Shown here: positions 8,535-16,809 of the stretch, one piece after another | How positions within the stretch are numbered: the stretch's first letter is position 1 | How the letters are laid out: every line of letters starts with the position of its first letter | Assembly: GCF_018736145.1 (NCBI RefSeq) | Contig: NZ_CP059997.1 | Coordinates: 4,587,501-4,651,500 of the forward strand | Source of the DNA: Amycolatopsis sp. CA-230715 | Lineage (GTDB): Bacteria; Actinomycetota; Actinomycetes; Mycobacteriales; Pseudonocardiaceae | Direction: 5' to 3' | Length of the DNA: 64,000 nucleotides | Notes under the pieces: model-generated | Databases searched by the model: none | Told to the model about the DNA's origin: nothing | Seen by the model: the letters and a program-made list of their open reading frames with translations, nothing else | Program-made: the position numbers and the translations under genes

Positions 8535-8559
8535 AGCAAGGGGACGCGAGGTAACCAGC

Positions 8560-8766
8560 GTGAGTCTGCCGACTATCGGGTTGTGGGTCGTCGCTTTGGC
8601 CGCGATACCCGCCTGTGTGGTGATCGTGGTCAGCGTTGTCGCTCTGCGCGGAAGTGCGCCGCGCGAACGCCCGGAGATCATCCGTGCTCTCGCCGATCTG
8701 ATCCGTGCGACGCGAAGGCGTGGCCGAACCGCGCCTCCACCTGCCGATCGTGAGGTCGAGCGCTGA
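8560..8766 (+). CDS. Small single-span membrane protein
   Basis: A 68-residue protein with one clear N-terminal membrane helix (roughly residues 7-28, IGLWVVALAAIPACVVIVVS) followed by a strongly basic and proline-containing cytoplasmic tail with the segment RPEIIRALADLIRATRRR. The GTG start has GAGG about ten bases upstream. Coding third-position bias supports a real gene. No family is recognised; a role such as small membrane adaptor is only a guess. It is convergent with the downstream membrane-protein gene. Confidence 0.6.
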   Translation: MSLPTIGLWVVALAAIPACVVIVVSVVALRGSAPRERPEIIRALADLIRATRRRGRTAPPPADREVER

Positions 8767-8791
8767 GCTTGTGGCCCGGTCCCGGCCGCGG

Positions 8792-9370
8792 TCAGTTCGC
8801 ACCCGCGGCGGGCCGCGGTGCGTACCAGCGCAGGGCGACCAGGACGAGCACCGCCAGGCCGCCCAGCATGGTGACGCCGAGCGGGGCCATGCCGATGTCC
8901 GGGACGAACAGGTGACCTCCGGTGAGGTTCAGCTCCCACCCGTTCGGCACCGCGTCCCAGCCGACGCCGTCGACCGGGTTCGCGAGGTAGCGGACGAGGT
9001 GGCCGTCCGCGCGCTGGTGGCCGCGGGACGCCATCGAGAATCCGGCGTACAGCAGCACCGGGATCGCCAGCGAAGCCACCAGGGTCGACCTCCGTCGCAC
9101 CCACGCGGCCCCGCCGAGGCAGGCGAGGCCGACGCCGAGCAGCACCGTGATCCAGAGGTCCTCGCGCCACGGGAGTTCGAGCAGCGGTCCCCGGCCGGAC
9201 AGCACGCAGTACCCGCCGGTCAGCTCGCCGGTGGTGCCCGGGTTGCCGAAACCGCCGGCACACCCGGTCAGCACCCACATCAGCTGCTCCACCCACTTCG
9301 TCAGCGCGTACAGCACGCAGAGCGCCGCGACACCGCCGATGGTCCACTGGGCGGCGGGACGGTTTCGCAC
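8792..9370 (-). CDS. Integral membrane protein of unknown function
   Basis: A 192-residue protein with about four membrane helices (near residues 10-30, 72-92, 98-115 and 160-182) and one large polar loop between helices 3 and 4 (GHQRADGHLVRYLANPVDGVGWDAVPNGWELNL), probably extracytoplasmic. Two cysteines in the first loop (GCAGGF and GYCVLSG) could pair outside the membrane. No transporter or enzyme signature is seen. It starts with GTG; GAGGTG lies somewhat far upstream. It is the last gene of a possible minus-strand group headed by the SOD-like gene. Confidence 0.75.
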   Translation of the reverse strand: MRNRPAAQWTIGGVAALCVLYALTKWVEQLMWVLTGCAGGFGNPGTTGELTGGYCVLSGRGPLLELPWREDLWITVLLGVGLACLGGAAWVRRRSTLVASLAIPVLLYAGFSMASRGHQRADGHLVRYLANPVDGVGWDAVPNGWELNLTGGHLFVPDIGMAPLGVTMLGGLAVLVLVALRWYAPRPAAGAN

Positions 9371-9437
9371 GGCAGCAGCACCTCACCAACTCGGGATCAC
9401 TCATCACCCACGACGCGGTGACCGGAGTGGAGGTTGC

Positions 9438-9704
9438 TCAGGACGGTCGTCCGGTGGCCATCAGTTCGCGGGTCCGGCCCACCCAGGTGGTGATCCCGGG
9501 GTCGTCGATCCCGGCCGCGTCGCGCAGCAGCGCTTCGAGGCTGTGCGACGGCGTCGTGCGATAGCCGGTCCGCACGGCGTCCTCGGCGATCAGGTGGAAG
9601 CAACCGAGGAAGTACGTCCGATGTGGACAGTCCAGGTCGGCGGCGAGGCGCAACAGCAGCGGGGCCCTGCCGATGGTGGCCAGCCGGAGGTCCCAGTCCC
9701 GCAC
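9438..9704 (-). CDS. Small protein of unknown function
   Basis: An 88-residue soluble protein containing a conserved-looking core, DCPHRTYFLGCFHLIAEDAVRTG, followed by a helical C-terminus (SLEALLRDAAGIDDPGITTWVGRTREL). The GTG at 9704 is chosen because AGGA lies five to six bases upstream and because it falls 20 bases after the SOD-like gene's stop. The Cys/His pair in the core could bind metal but this is not established. It is probably co-transcribed with the SOD-like gene. Similar small proteins are common in actinobacteria, but no function is recognised. Confidence 0.65.
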   Translation of the reverse strand: MRDWDLRLATIGRAPLLLRLAADLDCPHRTYFLGCFHLIAEDAVRTGYRTTPSHSLEALLRDAAGIDDPGITTWVGRTRELMATGRPS

Positions 9705-9724
9705 GGGTTCCTGATCCCTCGGGC

Positions 9725-10291
9725 TCAGAAGGCGACGTTCACGCAGGCCAGGCGCGCACCAGCGGTTCCGGCGTGGCCGGGGTCGGTGTGCGTGTGGGTT
9801 TCGTGGATCACGACGGATCCCGCGCGCCGCTCGCCGAACTGCCAGCCGACGCGGGAGCGCGCGAAGCCGTTGCCGGTGGCGTCCGCGGCGAAGTCGAGCC
9901 AGATTTCGTTGCGCGGGTTCGCGTAGGCCGGGTCGACCGACGGGCTCACCGGGTCCTGCTGGAACTGGTAGTGCGGGCCCGCGGCGTCCCCGGTCGCGCC
10001 GCACGGCTTGGTGTGCACGTGGGCGCCGTAGTGGTGGCCTGGCACGAGGCCGTGGACGGCGAGCACGGTGTTGGTGCCGACCGTGCCGGACGAGATCGAG
10101 AAGACGTGCGCAGAGGAGCCCTCGGGCACGAGCGCGGGCTTGTACGTGCTGGCGGTGGCGCCGGGTTGGTAGGCGCCGAAGGTGCCGTGCACCGAGACCA
10201 CGCGGACGTTCGACGCCGGGGTCGCGTCGGCCGGGGCGGCCGCGAGCGCGGTCAGTGCGAGTGCGGACAGGGCGGCGGGGAGGAATCGCAT
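9725..10291 (-). CDS. sodC: Secreted Cu/Zn superoxide dismutase family protein
   Basis: A 188-residue exported protein with a signal peptide (MRFLPAALSALALTALAAAPADA). The SOD fold is indicated by the metal-ligand motif YGAHVHTKPCG, the zinc-loop segment AGPHYQF, a late HETHTHTDPGHAGTAGARLACV matching the usual C-terminal region, and a pair of cysteines (KPCG and LACV) where the conserved disulfide belongs. Active enzymes convert superoxide to peroxide and oxygen outside the cell. Some ligand spacing differs from classical SodC, so catalytic activity is likely but not certain. GAGG precedes the ATG. It probably leads the short operon with the 88-residue protein. Confidence 0.8.
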   Translation of the reverse strand: MRFLPAALSALALTALAAAPADATPASNVRVVSVHGTFGAYQPGATASTYKPALVPEGSSAHVFSISSGTVGTNTVLAVHGLVPGHHYGAHVHTKPCGATGDAAGPHYQFQQDPVSPSVDPAYANPRNEIWLDFAADATGNGFARSRVGWQFGERRAGSVVIHETHTHTDPGHAGTAGARLACVNVAF

Positions 10292-10416
10292 GGCACCTCT
10301 TTATCCGGTCGGCCGCCACCGGTGCCAAGTTTCGACCGTTATTCCCAACCTATGGTGTGACGAAGTCCCGATCTTGATGACGGTGCGTGGTCGTCGCAGG
10401 TTCTAGGCTGAGGCCC

Positions 10417-11337
10417 GTGAACTCGTTACGGGAAGGGTCCCCCGACAGGACGTGGCTCGTCGCGGTCGCCGCCGCGCTGTGGGGCACCGACGGACTCCTG
10501 CGCCTCCCGCTCGCCGAAGCACTGCCGTCGGGCACCGTGGTGTTCTGGGAGCACCTGCTGGTCGTGCTCGTGATGAGCCCGTTCCTGCCCGCCGCGGTCC
10601 GCGCGCTGCGCAAGGCCACCGCGCGCGAATGGCTCGCCGTGGTCGTGATCGGGGGCGGTTCGTCCGCACTCGCCACCGCGTTGTTCACCGCCGCGTTCAA
10701 GACCGGCGACCCGGTCACCCCGCTGGTGCTGCAGAAGCTCCAGCCGGTGTTCGCGGTGGTGGCCGCGTTCTTCGTGCTCGGCGAGCGGATCAGGGCGGGG
10801 TACGCGCTGTTCGCGGTGCCCGCGCTGGCCGGGGCCTGGCTGCTCGCGTTCGCGGACCCGCTGCACATCAAGGTCGCGGCGGCGCGGACCGCGCTGCTCG
10901 CGATCGGCGCCGCGGTGCTGTGGGCCGCGGGCACGGTGCTCGGCAGGCTCGTTTCGACGAAGCTCGAGCCGCGGGACGTGACGGTGCTCCGGTTCGCGTC
11001 GGGGCTGCCGGTGGCCGCGATCATCGTGGCCGTGCAGGGCGCCTCCTTCGCGGTGGCCTGGCACAACGCGCTCGGCCTGGTGCTGCTGGCGTTTGTGCCG
11101 GGGCTGCTCGCGCTCATCCTCTACTACGTCGGGCTCCGGTCCACCCCCGCGTCGCGTGCCACGCTGGCCGAGTTGGCTTTCCCCGTCACAGCCGCCGTGA
11201 TCGGCGTATCCTTTTTGGACGCCGAACTCACTGCGACGCAGTGGCTCGGGCTGGCCGTGGTGGTCGCGTCGGTGACCGCGCTCGGCTGGCACGAGAAGGC
11301 GCGAAAGCGGCCGATGGTGCTGGAGCCCGCCTTGTGA
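10417..11337 (+). CDS. EamA/DMT-family transporter
   Basis: A 306-residue protein with ten predicted membrane helices in two EamA repeats, the layout of drug/metabolite transporters of the RhaT/YdcZ type. The motif LVLQKLQPVFAVVAAFFVLGERI marks the end of repeat 1, and its counterpart TLAELAFPVTAAVIGVSFLDAEL marks repeat 2. It likely moves a small metabolite across the inner membrane; the substrate is unknown. The GTG at 10417 is chosen because GAGG lies just upstream; the longer frame has no start signal. Its stop overlaps the start of the next gene by four bases, so the two are translationally coupled. Confidence 0.88.
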   Translation: MNSLREGSPDRTWLVAVAAALWGTDGLLRLPLAEALPSGTVVFWEHLLVVLVMSPFLPAAVRALRKATAREWLAVVVIGGGSSALATALFTAAFKTGDPVTPLVLQKLQPVFAVVAAFFVLGERIRAGYALFAVPALAGAWLLAFADPLHIKVAAARTALLAIGAAVLWAAGTVLGRLVSTKLEPRDVTVLRFASGLPVAAIIVAVQGASFAVAWHNALGLVLLAFVPGLLALILYYVGLRSTPASRATLAELAFPVTAAVIGVSFLDAELTATQWLGLAVVVASVTALGWHEKARKRPMVLEPAL

Positions 11338-11786
11338 ACGAACCCGACGAGACCACGAACCAGCGGCTCACCCGCAACGTGTCCGAGCTGCTCGGCGAAC
11401 TGCGGGTGGCGCAGGCCGGCGTGCAGATCCTGTTCGGGTTCCTGCTCTCGGTCGTGTTCACCGACCAGTTCCGGCACGCGAGCGGGTTCGAAAAGGCGCT
11501 GCACCTCGCGGCGGTCGTGCTCGCGGTGCTGTCAACGGCACTGCTCACCGCGCCTGCCGCGTGGCACCGGTTCCTCTTCCGCGAAGGCAAGCGCGAGGTC
11601 ATCCTGCGCGCGGGCAACCGTTCGGTGCTCGCGGGCCTCGGGCTGCTCGCGGCCGCCATCACGGTCACCGTGGCGCTGATCGCCAAGGTGGTCTACGGCA
11701 CGGTGGCGATGGCCGTGGTGGCGGTGGTGGTCGCCGTGTTCTTCGCGGTCCTGTGGTTCGTGGTGCCCGGCCACCTGCGCGGCTGA
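11334..11786 (+). CDS. DUF6328 family membrane protein
   Basis: A 150-residue protein with four membrane helices after a short polar N-terminus. The segment ELLGELRVAQAGVQILFGFLLSVVFTDQF is characteristic of the DUF6328 family found widely in actinobacteria, as is AAWHRFLFREGKREVILRAGNR between helices 2 and 3. Function is unknown. The GTG start overlaps the stop of the transporter gene by four bases, so it is expressed with it. It ends one base before the convergent permease gene. Confidence 0.8.
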   Translation: MNEPDETTNQRLTRNVSELLGELRVAQAGVQILFGFLLSVVFTDQFRHASGFEKALHLAAVVLAVLSTALLTAPAAWHRFLFREGKREVILRAGNRSVLAGLGLLAAAITVTVALIAKVVYGTVAMAVVAVVVAVFFAVLWFVVPGHLRG

Positions 11787-13133
11787 TCAGCCCGCGATCG
11801 CTTCGACCGCGGGCGTGCGGAGCACCCGCCGCGCGGTGCTGATCCCCGCGGCGAGCGTCACCGCGACAGCGGCGGCGCCGATGGCGAGCCAGAGCGCGCT
11901 GCCGGTGCCCGGCACCGGCGAACCGGTCTTCATGATGCTGTACGGCACCACGGTGACCACCGCGGCCGCCGAGCCGAACAGCACCCCCGTCGCCGCCAGC
12001 ACGGCGCTTTCCAGCCCGACCATGCCGAGCACCTGCGGCGGGGTCGAACCCGCGAGCCGCTGCCTGCCGAACTCCCCTCGCCGGTGGACGGTCGCGGCCA
12101 CCACGGTGTTGACCACCATCAGCGCGGCGAACAGCGTGATCATGCCGATCACCACGTAGTTCAGCAGTTCGATGCTGCCCGCGATCTCGGGTTTCGGTGT
12201 GCCGGAAGCGTTTTCGATGTCCTGCATGTACAGCGTCCCGGTGGCGATGCCGGTGAACAGCAGGATCGGCACGAGCACGCCGCCCATTTCCCGCGCGCGC
12301 TCGCGGAGGTTGTGCGCGGTGAGGTAGCCACCCGCCCCGGTGTACCGGCGCAGCGGTGCGCGGAGCGCGGCGGCGGCCCCGCGCAGCAGTGCGGGCGCGA
12401 GCAGCGCGAACCCGGCCGCGGCGAGGATCGCGCCCTGACCGCCCACCGCCATCGAGGCGAGATCGCGGCCGTCGAGCACGGTCGCGGTGACCACGCCGCA
12501 GCTCAGCCCGGCCGCCAGCAGTGCGCCGCCCCCGATCGCCCTGCCACGGCCGAGCCGCACTTCGTCCACAGTGGACTGGACAAGTGCCTCGCTCGCCCGC
12601 GTCGCGCTCGGGCGGCGGGTGGCGAACCCGGCCGCGATCGCGGCCGCCAGCACGGTGACGCCGAAGCCGATGCCCACCGCGAAAACGCCGTACCGCGCCG
12701 TGACGGACTGCCCGACGAGTTCGCCGTCCCGGAGCAACCGCACGAGCAGCCGTGCGGCGAACACCGACGGCGCGATCGCGAGTGCCGCGGCGACGACGGC
12801 GACCGCGACCGCTTCGGTGGTGACCATCCGGCCGAGCTGGCCGGGAGTGGCGCCGATCGCCCGCAGCAGCGCCATTTCCCGGTAGCGCTGGCGCACGAGC
12901 AACGCGAGCGTGGAGGTGACGGTGGTGACCACGACGACGAGCCCCCACCCGCCGACGGCGCAGGCCATCATGAGCAGTTTCGCGGCGGAAGCGGGATCGA
13001 CGCCGCTTCGAGTGTCCAACATGGACGCGAAGGTCATGATGATCGTGGCACCGAGCACCAGCGAGACGAAGCTCGCGACCAACGCGCCGGGCCGGTGGCG
13101 GATCGAACGGAGCGCGAGGACGACCATCGTCAC
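11787..13133 (-). CDS. FtsX-like ABC transporter permease
   Basis: A 448-residue integral membrane protein with seven to nine helices and two FtsX-type domains; the first contains LVRQRYREMALLRAIGATPGQLGRM, the usual coupling-helix motif of MacB/LolC permeases, and the second repeats it in degenerate form (VHRRGEFGRQRLAGSTPPQVLGM). With the ATPase encoded just upstream it forms an ABC exporter of mechanotransmission type, such as those exporting peptides or resisting cell-envelope antibiotics. The GTG start overlaps the ATPase stop by four bases. No two-component system lies next to it, although such exporters are often controlled by one. Confidence 0.9.
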   Translation of the reverse strand: MTMVVLALRSIRHRPGALVASFVSLVLGATIIMTFASMLDTRSGVDPASAAKLLMMACAVGGWGLVVVVTTVTSTLALLVRQRYREMALLRAIGATPGQLGRMVTTEAVAVAVVAAALAIAPSVFAARLLVRLLRDGELVGQSVTARYGVFAVGIGFGVTVLAAAIAAGFATRRPSATRASEALVQSTVDEVRLGRGRAIGGGALLAAGLSCGVVTATVLDGRDLASMAVGGQGAILAAAGFALLAPALLRGAAAALRAPLRRYTGAGGYLTAHNLRERAREMGGVLVPILLFTGIATGTLYMQDIENASGTPKPEIAGSIELLNYVVIGMITLFAALMVVNTVVAATVHRRGEFGRQRLAGSTPPQVLGMVGLESAVLAATGVLFGSAAAVVTVVPYSIMKTGSPVPGTGSALWLAIGAAAVAVTLAAGISTARRVLRTPAVEAIAG

Positions 13134-13837
13134 GCTCCCGTCGCGAGGCTCGCCATGCGCGTGGCCACACCGTTCGCGGTCGGCTCGGCGACGCGGTCGA
13201 CGATCCTGCCGTCGCGGAGGAACACCACGGAATCCGCGAAGGACGCGGCGACGGGGTCGTGCGTCACCATGATCACGGTCTGCCCCAGCCGCTTCAGCAG
13301 TTCGAGCACCTGACGCGCGTTGTGCGTGTCGAGCGCGCCCGTTGGTTCGTCGGCGAACACGGCCCGCGGTTCGGCGGCGACGGCGCGCGCGATCGCGACT
13401 CGTTGCTGCTGTCCGCCGGAAAGTTCGGCTGGCCGCCGGTCGAGCTGATCGGCGAGGCCGACCCGTTCCAGCGCGGCGACGCACCGCGCGCGGTCCACCC
13501 TGCGCCCGGCGAGGCGCGCGGGAAGCGCCACGTTCTGCAGCGCGGTGAGCGCGGGCATGAGGTTGAACTGCTGGAACACGAACCCGATCCGCTGCCTCCT
13601 GAACTTCGTCACCGCGGTCTCGCTCGCGCCGGTCAGTTCGACGCCGTCGATCCGCACGCGGCCGCTCGTCGGCTGGTCCAGACCGGCGGCGCAGTGCAGC
13701 AGCGTGCTCTTCCCCGACCCGGACGGGCCCATCACCGCGGTGAAGGTGCCGTCGGCGAACCCGATCGTGACGTCGTCGAGCGCCACGACATCGCCGTAGG
13801 ACCGACACACCGATTCCAGCCGCACGGCCTCGGACAT
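13130..13837 (-). CDS. ABC transporter ATP-binding protein (MacB/LolD type)
   Basis: A 235-residue nucleotide-binding subunit with all motifs intact: Walker A GPSGSGKST, Q-loop FVFQQFNLMP, signature LSGGQQQRVAIARA, Walker B AVFADEPTGALD and the switch histidine in MVTHD. The sequence QFNLMPALTALQNV is typical of the MacB/LolD subfamily paired with FtsX permeases. It energises the permease encoded downstream, to which it is translationally coupled. The gene heads the operon; the 351-base gap upstream carries two ATACGTC direct repeats that may be an operator. Confidence 0.93.
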   Translation of the reverse strand: MSEAVRLESVCRSYGDVVALDDVTIGFADGTFTAVMGPSGSGKSTLLHCAAGLDQPTSGRVRIDGVELTGASETAVTKFRRQRIGFVFQQFNLMPALTALQNVALPARLAGRRVDRARCVAALERVGLADQLDRRPAELSGGQQQRVAIARAVAAEPRAVFADEPTGALDTHNARQVLELLKRLGQTVIMVTHDPVAASFADSVVFLRDGRIVDRVAEPTANGVATRMASLATGA

Positions 13838-13973
13838 GGACGCCTCCCCAGGTAGTGGCCAATACGAGAAACCTACGAAGGCGGCGTGGTCCGGGCCATG
13901 CGGTGCGCACCCGATGCGCCGTGGGGTTGCCCTTACCGCCGCGTGGGCGCGTTCCCGGGTAACACGTGGTTAG

Positions 13974-13991
13974 ATACGTCGTGTATACGTC
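13974..13991. promoter_or_regulatory. Direct repeat pair upstream of ABC exporter operon
   Basis: The gap 13838-14188 holds no convincing gene. Its notable feature is ATACGTC repeated at 13974-13980 and 13985-13991, eleven bases apart (one helical turn), about 135 bases upstream of the ATPase start. Such spacing suits a response regulator or similar dimer. The rest of the gap presumably contains the lysA 3' region and the exporter promoter, but no clear hexamers can be assigned. Confidence 0.4.
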
Positions 13992-14188
13992 TAGTGCGTA
14001 GTCGCATTCGCGCGTTCTCGCGAACTTGTTTCCGGAGCCGGTGAACTTCCGGATGGGCAGCTGCGCCGGTGTCCAGCAAGCGCGGCGAGTACGACGCGCC
14101 GCCCTGCACCCGGATCAATAACACAATCAGCGACTCGGCACACTGGGCGACCTCCGAATAGTCCACTGTGCACTGTCCATACGGGAAT

Positions 14189-15505
14189 TCAGGCGGTGAC
14201 GTCGACCGGCATCCCCGCCGGGCATTCGCGGCGCAGCAGGTCGTCCTCGGACTCCCTGCGGACGAGCACGGTCGCGGTCCCGGCGCGGACGCCGACCACC
14301 GGCGGCCTGCCGACCAGGTTGTAGTTCGAGCCGAGCGAGTGGTGGTACGCGCCGGTGCACGGCACCGCGATCAGGTCGCCAGCGCGCACGTCCGAGGGCA
14401 GCGGCACGTCCTCGGCGAGCACGTCACCGGATTCGCAGTGCCTGCCGACCACGGACATCGGCACGTGCGACGCCTTGGTGTGGCCGCGCACGAGTCGCGC
14501 GTGGTAGCGCGCGCCGTACAGGGCGGGCCTCGGGTTGTCGCTCATCCCGCCGTCGACGGCGACGAACGTGCGGCTGCCGCGTTTGACCGAGCACACCCGG
14601 TACACGGTCATCCCCGCGCTCGCCACGATCGCCCTGCCCGGTTCGATCGTGAGGCGTGGCAAGGGAAGGCCGTGCCGGGTGCACTCGAAGGCGAGCGCGA
14701 TCCTGATCCGGCGCGCGTAGCCGCCGAGGTCGAACTCCGGGTCGCCGTCACGGTAGGCGACCGCGTGCCCGCCGCCGAGGTCGAGCTGGCGCAGCGTCAC
14801 GCCGAAGGTGTCGCGGACGTGCGCGAGCGTTTCGGCCATCTTGCGGGCGGCGAGTTCGAACCTGTCCACACGCGACACCTGCGAGCCGATGTGGCAGTGC
14901 AGCCCGGCGAGGCGGAGGCTCGGCTGGGCGAGCACCGCGGCGACCGCGCGGTCGAGGTGCTCCGGTACCGAGGGGTCGAGCGAGAACCCGAACTTCTGGC
15001 CCTCGGTGCCGGTGCTGATCGCCGTATGGGTGTCCGCCGCGACGTTCGGCGTCACGCGGATCAGCACCTGCTGGCCCGCGCGCGCGAGCGGCCCGAGCTG
15101 GGCGATTTCGTCGAGCGAGTCGACCACGACGCGGCCGATCCCGTATTCGATCGCGGCCTTGAAGTCCTCCGGGGTCTTGGCGTTGCCGTGCAGGAGGATC
15201 CGCTCCGCGGGGAACCCGACGGAGCGGGCCATCGCGATCTCGCCCGCCGAGCAGGTGTCGAGCGACAACCCTTCTTCGGCGATCCAGCGCAGCACGCCCG
15301 CGGTGCAGAGCGCCTTGCTCGCGAACGCCACTTCGGCTTCCGGCAACGCCTTACGGTACGCACGCGCACGGGAGCGCACGGCGTCTTCGTCGATGAAGTG
15401 GGCCGGGGTGCCGAACCGGGCGGCCAGCCTGCCAACCGGCGCCCCGGCGAACACCAGTTCCGGCTCCGCGCAGGCGAGACTGGGCAAAATGTCCGCGAGC
15501 GTCAC
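14189..15505 (-). CDS. lysA: Diaminopimelate decarboxylase
   Basis: A 438-residue PLP enzyme that decarboxylates meso-diaminopimelate to L-lysine. The alanine-racemase-type barrel carries the Schiff-base lysine in FASKALCT, the segment LHCHIGSQ, the phosphate-binding QLDLGGGHAVAY and IEPGRAIVA, and the C-terminal beta domain supplies CESGDVLAEDV with the catalytic Cys, and GAYHHSLGSNYN. Length is normal. The GTG at 15505 is preferred to the GTG at 15517: the GGAGG formed by 15515-15511 lies five bases before it and would overlap the alternative start. No other lys/dap pathway gene is adjacent except the DHDPS-like aldolase upstream on the same strand, which probably is not DapA. Confidence 0.93.
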   Translation of the reverse strand: MTLADILPSLACAEPELVFAGAPVGRLAARFGTPAHFIDEDAVRSRARAYRKALPEAEVAFASKALCTAGVLRWIAEEGLSLDTCSAGEIAMARSVGFPAERILLHGNAKTPEDFKAAIEYGIGRVVVDSLDEIAQLGPLARAGQQVLIRVTPNVAADTHTAISTGTEGQKFGFSLDPSVPEHLDRAVAAVLAQPSLRLAGLHCHIGSQVSRVDRFELAARKMAETLAHVRDTFGVTLRQLDLGGGHAVAYRDGDPEFDLGGYARRIRIALAFECTRHGLPLPRLTIEPGRAIVASAGMTVYRVCSVKRGSRTFVAVDGGMSDNPRPALYGARYHARLVRGHTKASHVPMSVVGRHCESGDVLAEDVPLPSDVRAGDLIAVPCTGAYHHSLGSNYNLVGRPPVVGVRAGTATVLVRRESEDDLLRRECPAGMPVDVTA

Positions 15506-15713
15506 GACTTCCTCCACGTTTCGGCGGTGTTTCCTGGTAGTGCCAGCACAACGCCGTCGAGTGGTTCGCGGGGGGTGCGCCTACGTGGTCATGACGCGGC
15601 GGAGCGCCGCGTTGACGCGCTGTTGAGGTCCCGGTGGCCCCCACCACAGCTTCATCGGCCCTGTCGGCAGGCTGCCATTCCGACGTCCGCCTCCGGCGCG
15701 GGCGTTTCGCGTG

Positions 15714-15764
15714 CCCCGAAGGTGGCTTTCAGGGAATCCAGTGCCCCGAAGGTCACCTTCGGGG
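15714..15764 (-). repeat. Composite intergenic palindrome repeat, inverted fragment B
   Basis: Two 21-bp palindromes of the CCCCGAAGG/CCTTCGGGG family at 15714-15734 and 15744-15764, 30 bases apart. The inter-palindrome sequence read on the minus strand (CTGGATTC between them) matches the third-fourth palindrome pair of copies A, C and D, so this is a fragment of the same element in the opposite orientation. It lies 30 bases after the stop of the aldolase gene (minus strand) and before lysA. Confidence 0.85.
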
Positions 15765-15793
15765 CATCGGCAGCTCTTCGGTGTTGGGGGAGT

Positions 15794-16699
15794 TCAGGTG
15801 AGCTGCCAGCTCGCGAGCAGGCGCGCGATCCGCGCGCGATCGTCTTCGTCCACGGCGCTGCACGGCTCGCGGACGTCGGCACGGCACAGTCCGAGCTGCG
15901 CGAGCGCCTCCTTCACCACGCTGACGTTGTTGGCCGAGGACGCCGCGGCGCGCATTTCCTCGAAGGGGCGGATCCGCTCCCAGACGCCCATCGCCGCCGC
16001 GAAGTCGCCCCCGGCCAGCGCCCGGTGCATGCCCAGCGACAGCTCCGGCGCCACGGTGACCAGCCCGGAGGTGAACCCGGTCGCTCCGACCGCGAAGTAA
16101 CCGGGCGCGGACAGTTCGGCGAGCCCGGCGATCCAGGTGAACCGGCGCAGCCCGGCGTCGCGGGCGACGGAGGCGAACCGCACCGGGTCCGCGACGGCGT
16201 ACTTGACGCCGATCACGTTGGGGCTGGTGTCGGCGAGCGCGGCGATGTCCGCGCCCTCGATCGAGGGGGTGCGTAGGTACAGCACGACCCCGAGTTCGGG
16301 TACCGCGTCCGCGATCGCCCGGTGGTAGCCGAGCCAGCCGCGCGCGGAAACGTACGGGTGCGCGGGCTGGTGGATCATGATCATCTCGGCGCCGGTCTCG
16401 CGCGCGTGTTCGGCCGCGCGCACCGCGGTCGCGACGTCGTGGCCCACGCCCGCGAGCACACTTGCCCTTCCCTGAGCGGCTTTCACGGTTGCTTCGAGGC
16501 AGACGCGTGTTTCGGCTTCGTCGAGCGCGTAGAACTCGCCGGTGTTGCCGTTCGGCGTCACGACGCCGACCCCGGCTGCGACGAGGCGATCGACGAGGCG
16601 GCCGTACACGTCCGGCTGGATGGTGCCGTCTTCGCCGAACGGCGTCACCGGGATCGCCACCACGTCGCTCAGCCGTAGCGCCAACTCGTCGAACGCCAT
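15794..16699 (-). CDS. Dihydrodipicolinate synthase family aldolase/dehydratase
   Basis: A 301-residue class I aldolase barrel. The Schiff-base lysine is in NVIGVKYAV, the conserved tyrosine in VVLYLRTPS, and the carboxylate-binding segment is TPNGNTGEFYALDEAE, a variant of the GTTGE motif. The N in NGNTGEF and the YLRTP sequence suit the sugar-acid dehydratase branch (5-dehydro-4-deoxyglucarate dehydratase-like) better than DapA, so participation in lysine synthesis is doubtful despite the neighbouring lysA. The ATG at 16699 has GGGGAG at ideal spacing; the in-frame ATG at 16732 has none. It is divergent from ku with a long gap. Confidence 0.85.
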   Translation of the reverse strand: MAFDELALRLSDVVAIPVTPFGEDGTIQPDVYGRLVDRLVAAGVGVVTPNGNTGEFYALDEAETRVCLEATVKAAQGRASVLAGVGHDVATAVRAAEHARETGAEMIMIHQPAHPYVSARGWLGYHRAIADAVPELGVVLYLRTPSIEGADIAALADTSPNVIGVKYAVADPVRFASVARDAGLRRFTWIAGLAELSAPGYFAVGATGFTSGLVTVAPELSLGMHRALAGGDFAAAMGVWERIRPFEEMRAAASSANNVSVVKEALAQLGLCRADVREPCSAVDEDDRARIARLLASWQLT

Positions 16700-16771
16700 C
16701 GTCTCCCCGTTCGTGTTCGTGGCATCTTTCATCTGATATACGATGCGCCATACGGTAACACGCCTGGTCAT

Positions 16772-16809
16772 CGAGTTGTCCACAAGTGCGGCTGCCTGTG
16801 GACAACTCG
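16772..16809. repeat. Inverted pair of DnaA-box-like 9-mers
   Basis: CGAGTTGTCCACA (16772-16784) and TGTGGACAACTCG (16797-16809) are a perfect 13-bp inverted repeat with a 12-base loop. Each arm contains TTGTCCACA, the DnaA box form preferred in high-GC actinobacteria. The 451-base gap 16700-17150 between the aldolase and ku holds no convincing gene; further along it has a run of eight C residues (about 16862-16869) and a GGTAGACT promoter-like sequence at 16840. Function as a DnaA site or a simple hairpin is unresolved. Confidence 0.6.

Noticed and set aside
14189..16699. lysA plus the DHDPS-like gene as a lysine biosynthesis operon
   Set aside because: The aldolase has the motif of sugar-acid dehydratases and is separated from lysA by a repeat fragment; both have their own start signals.
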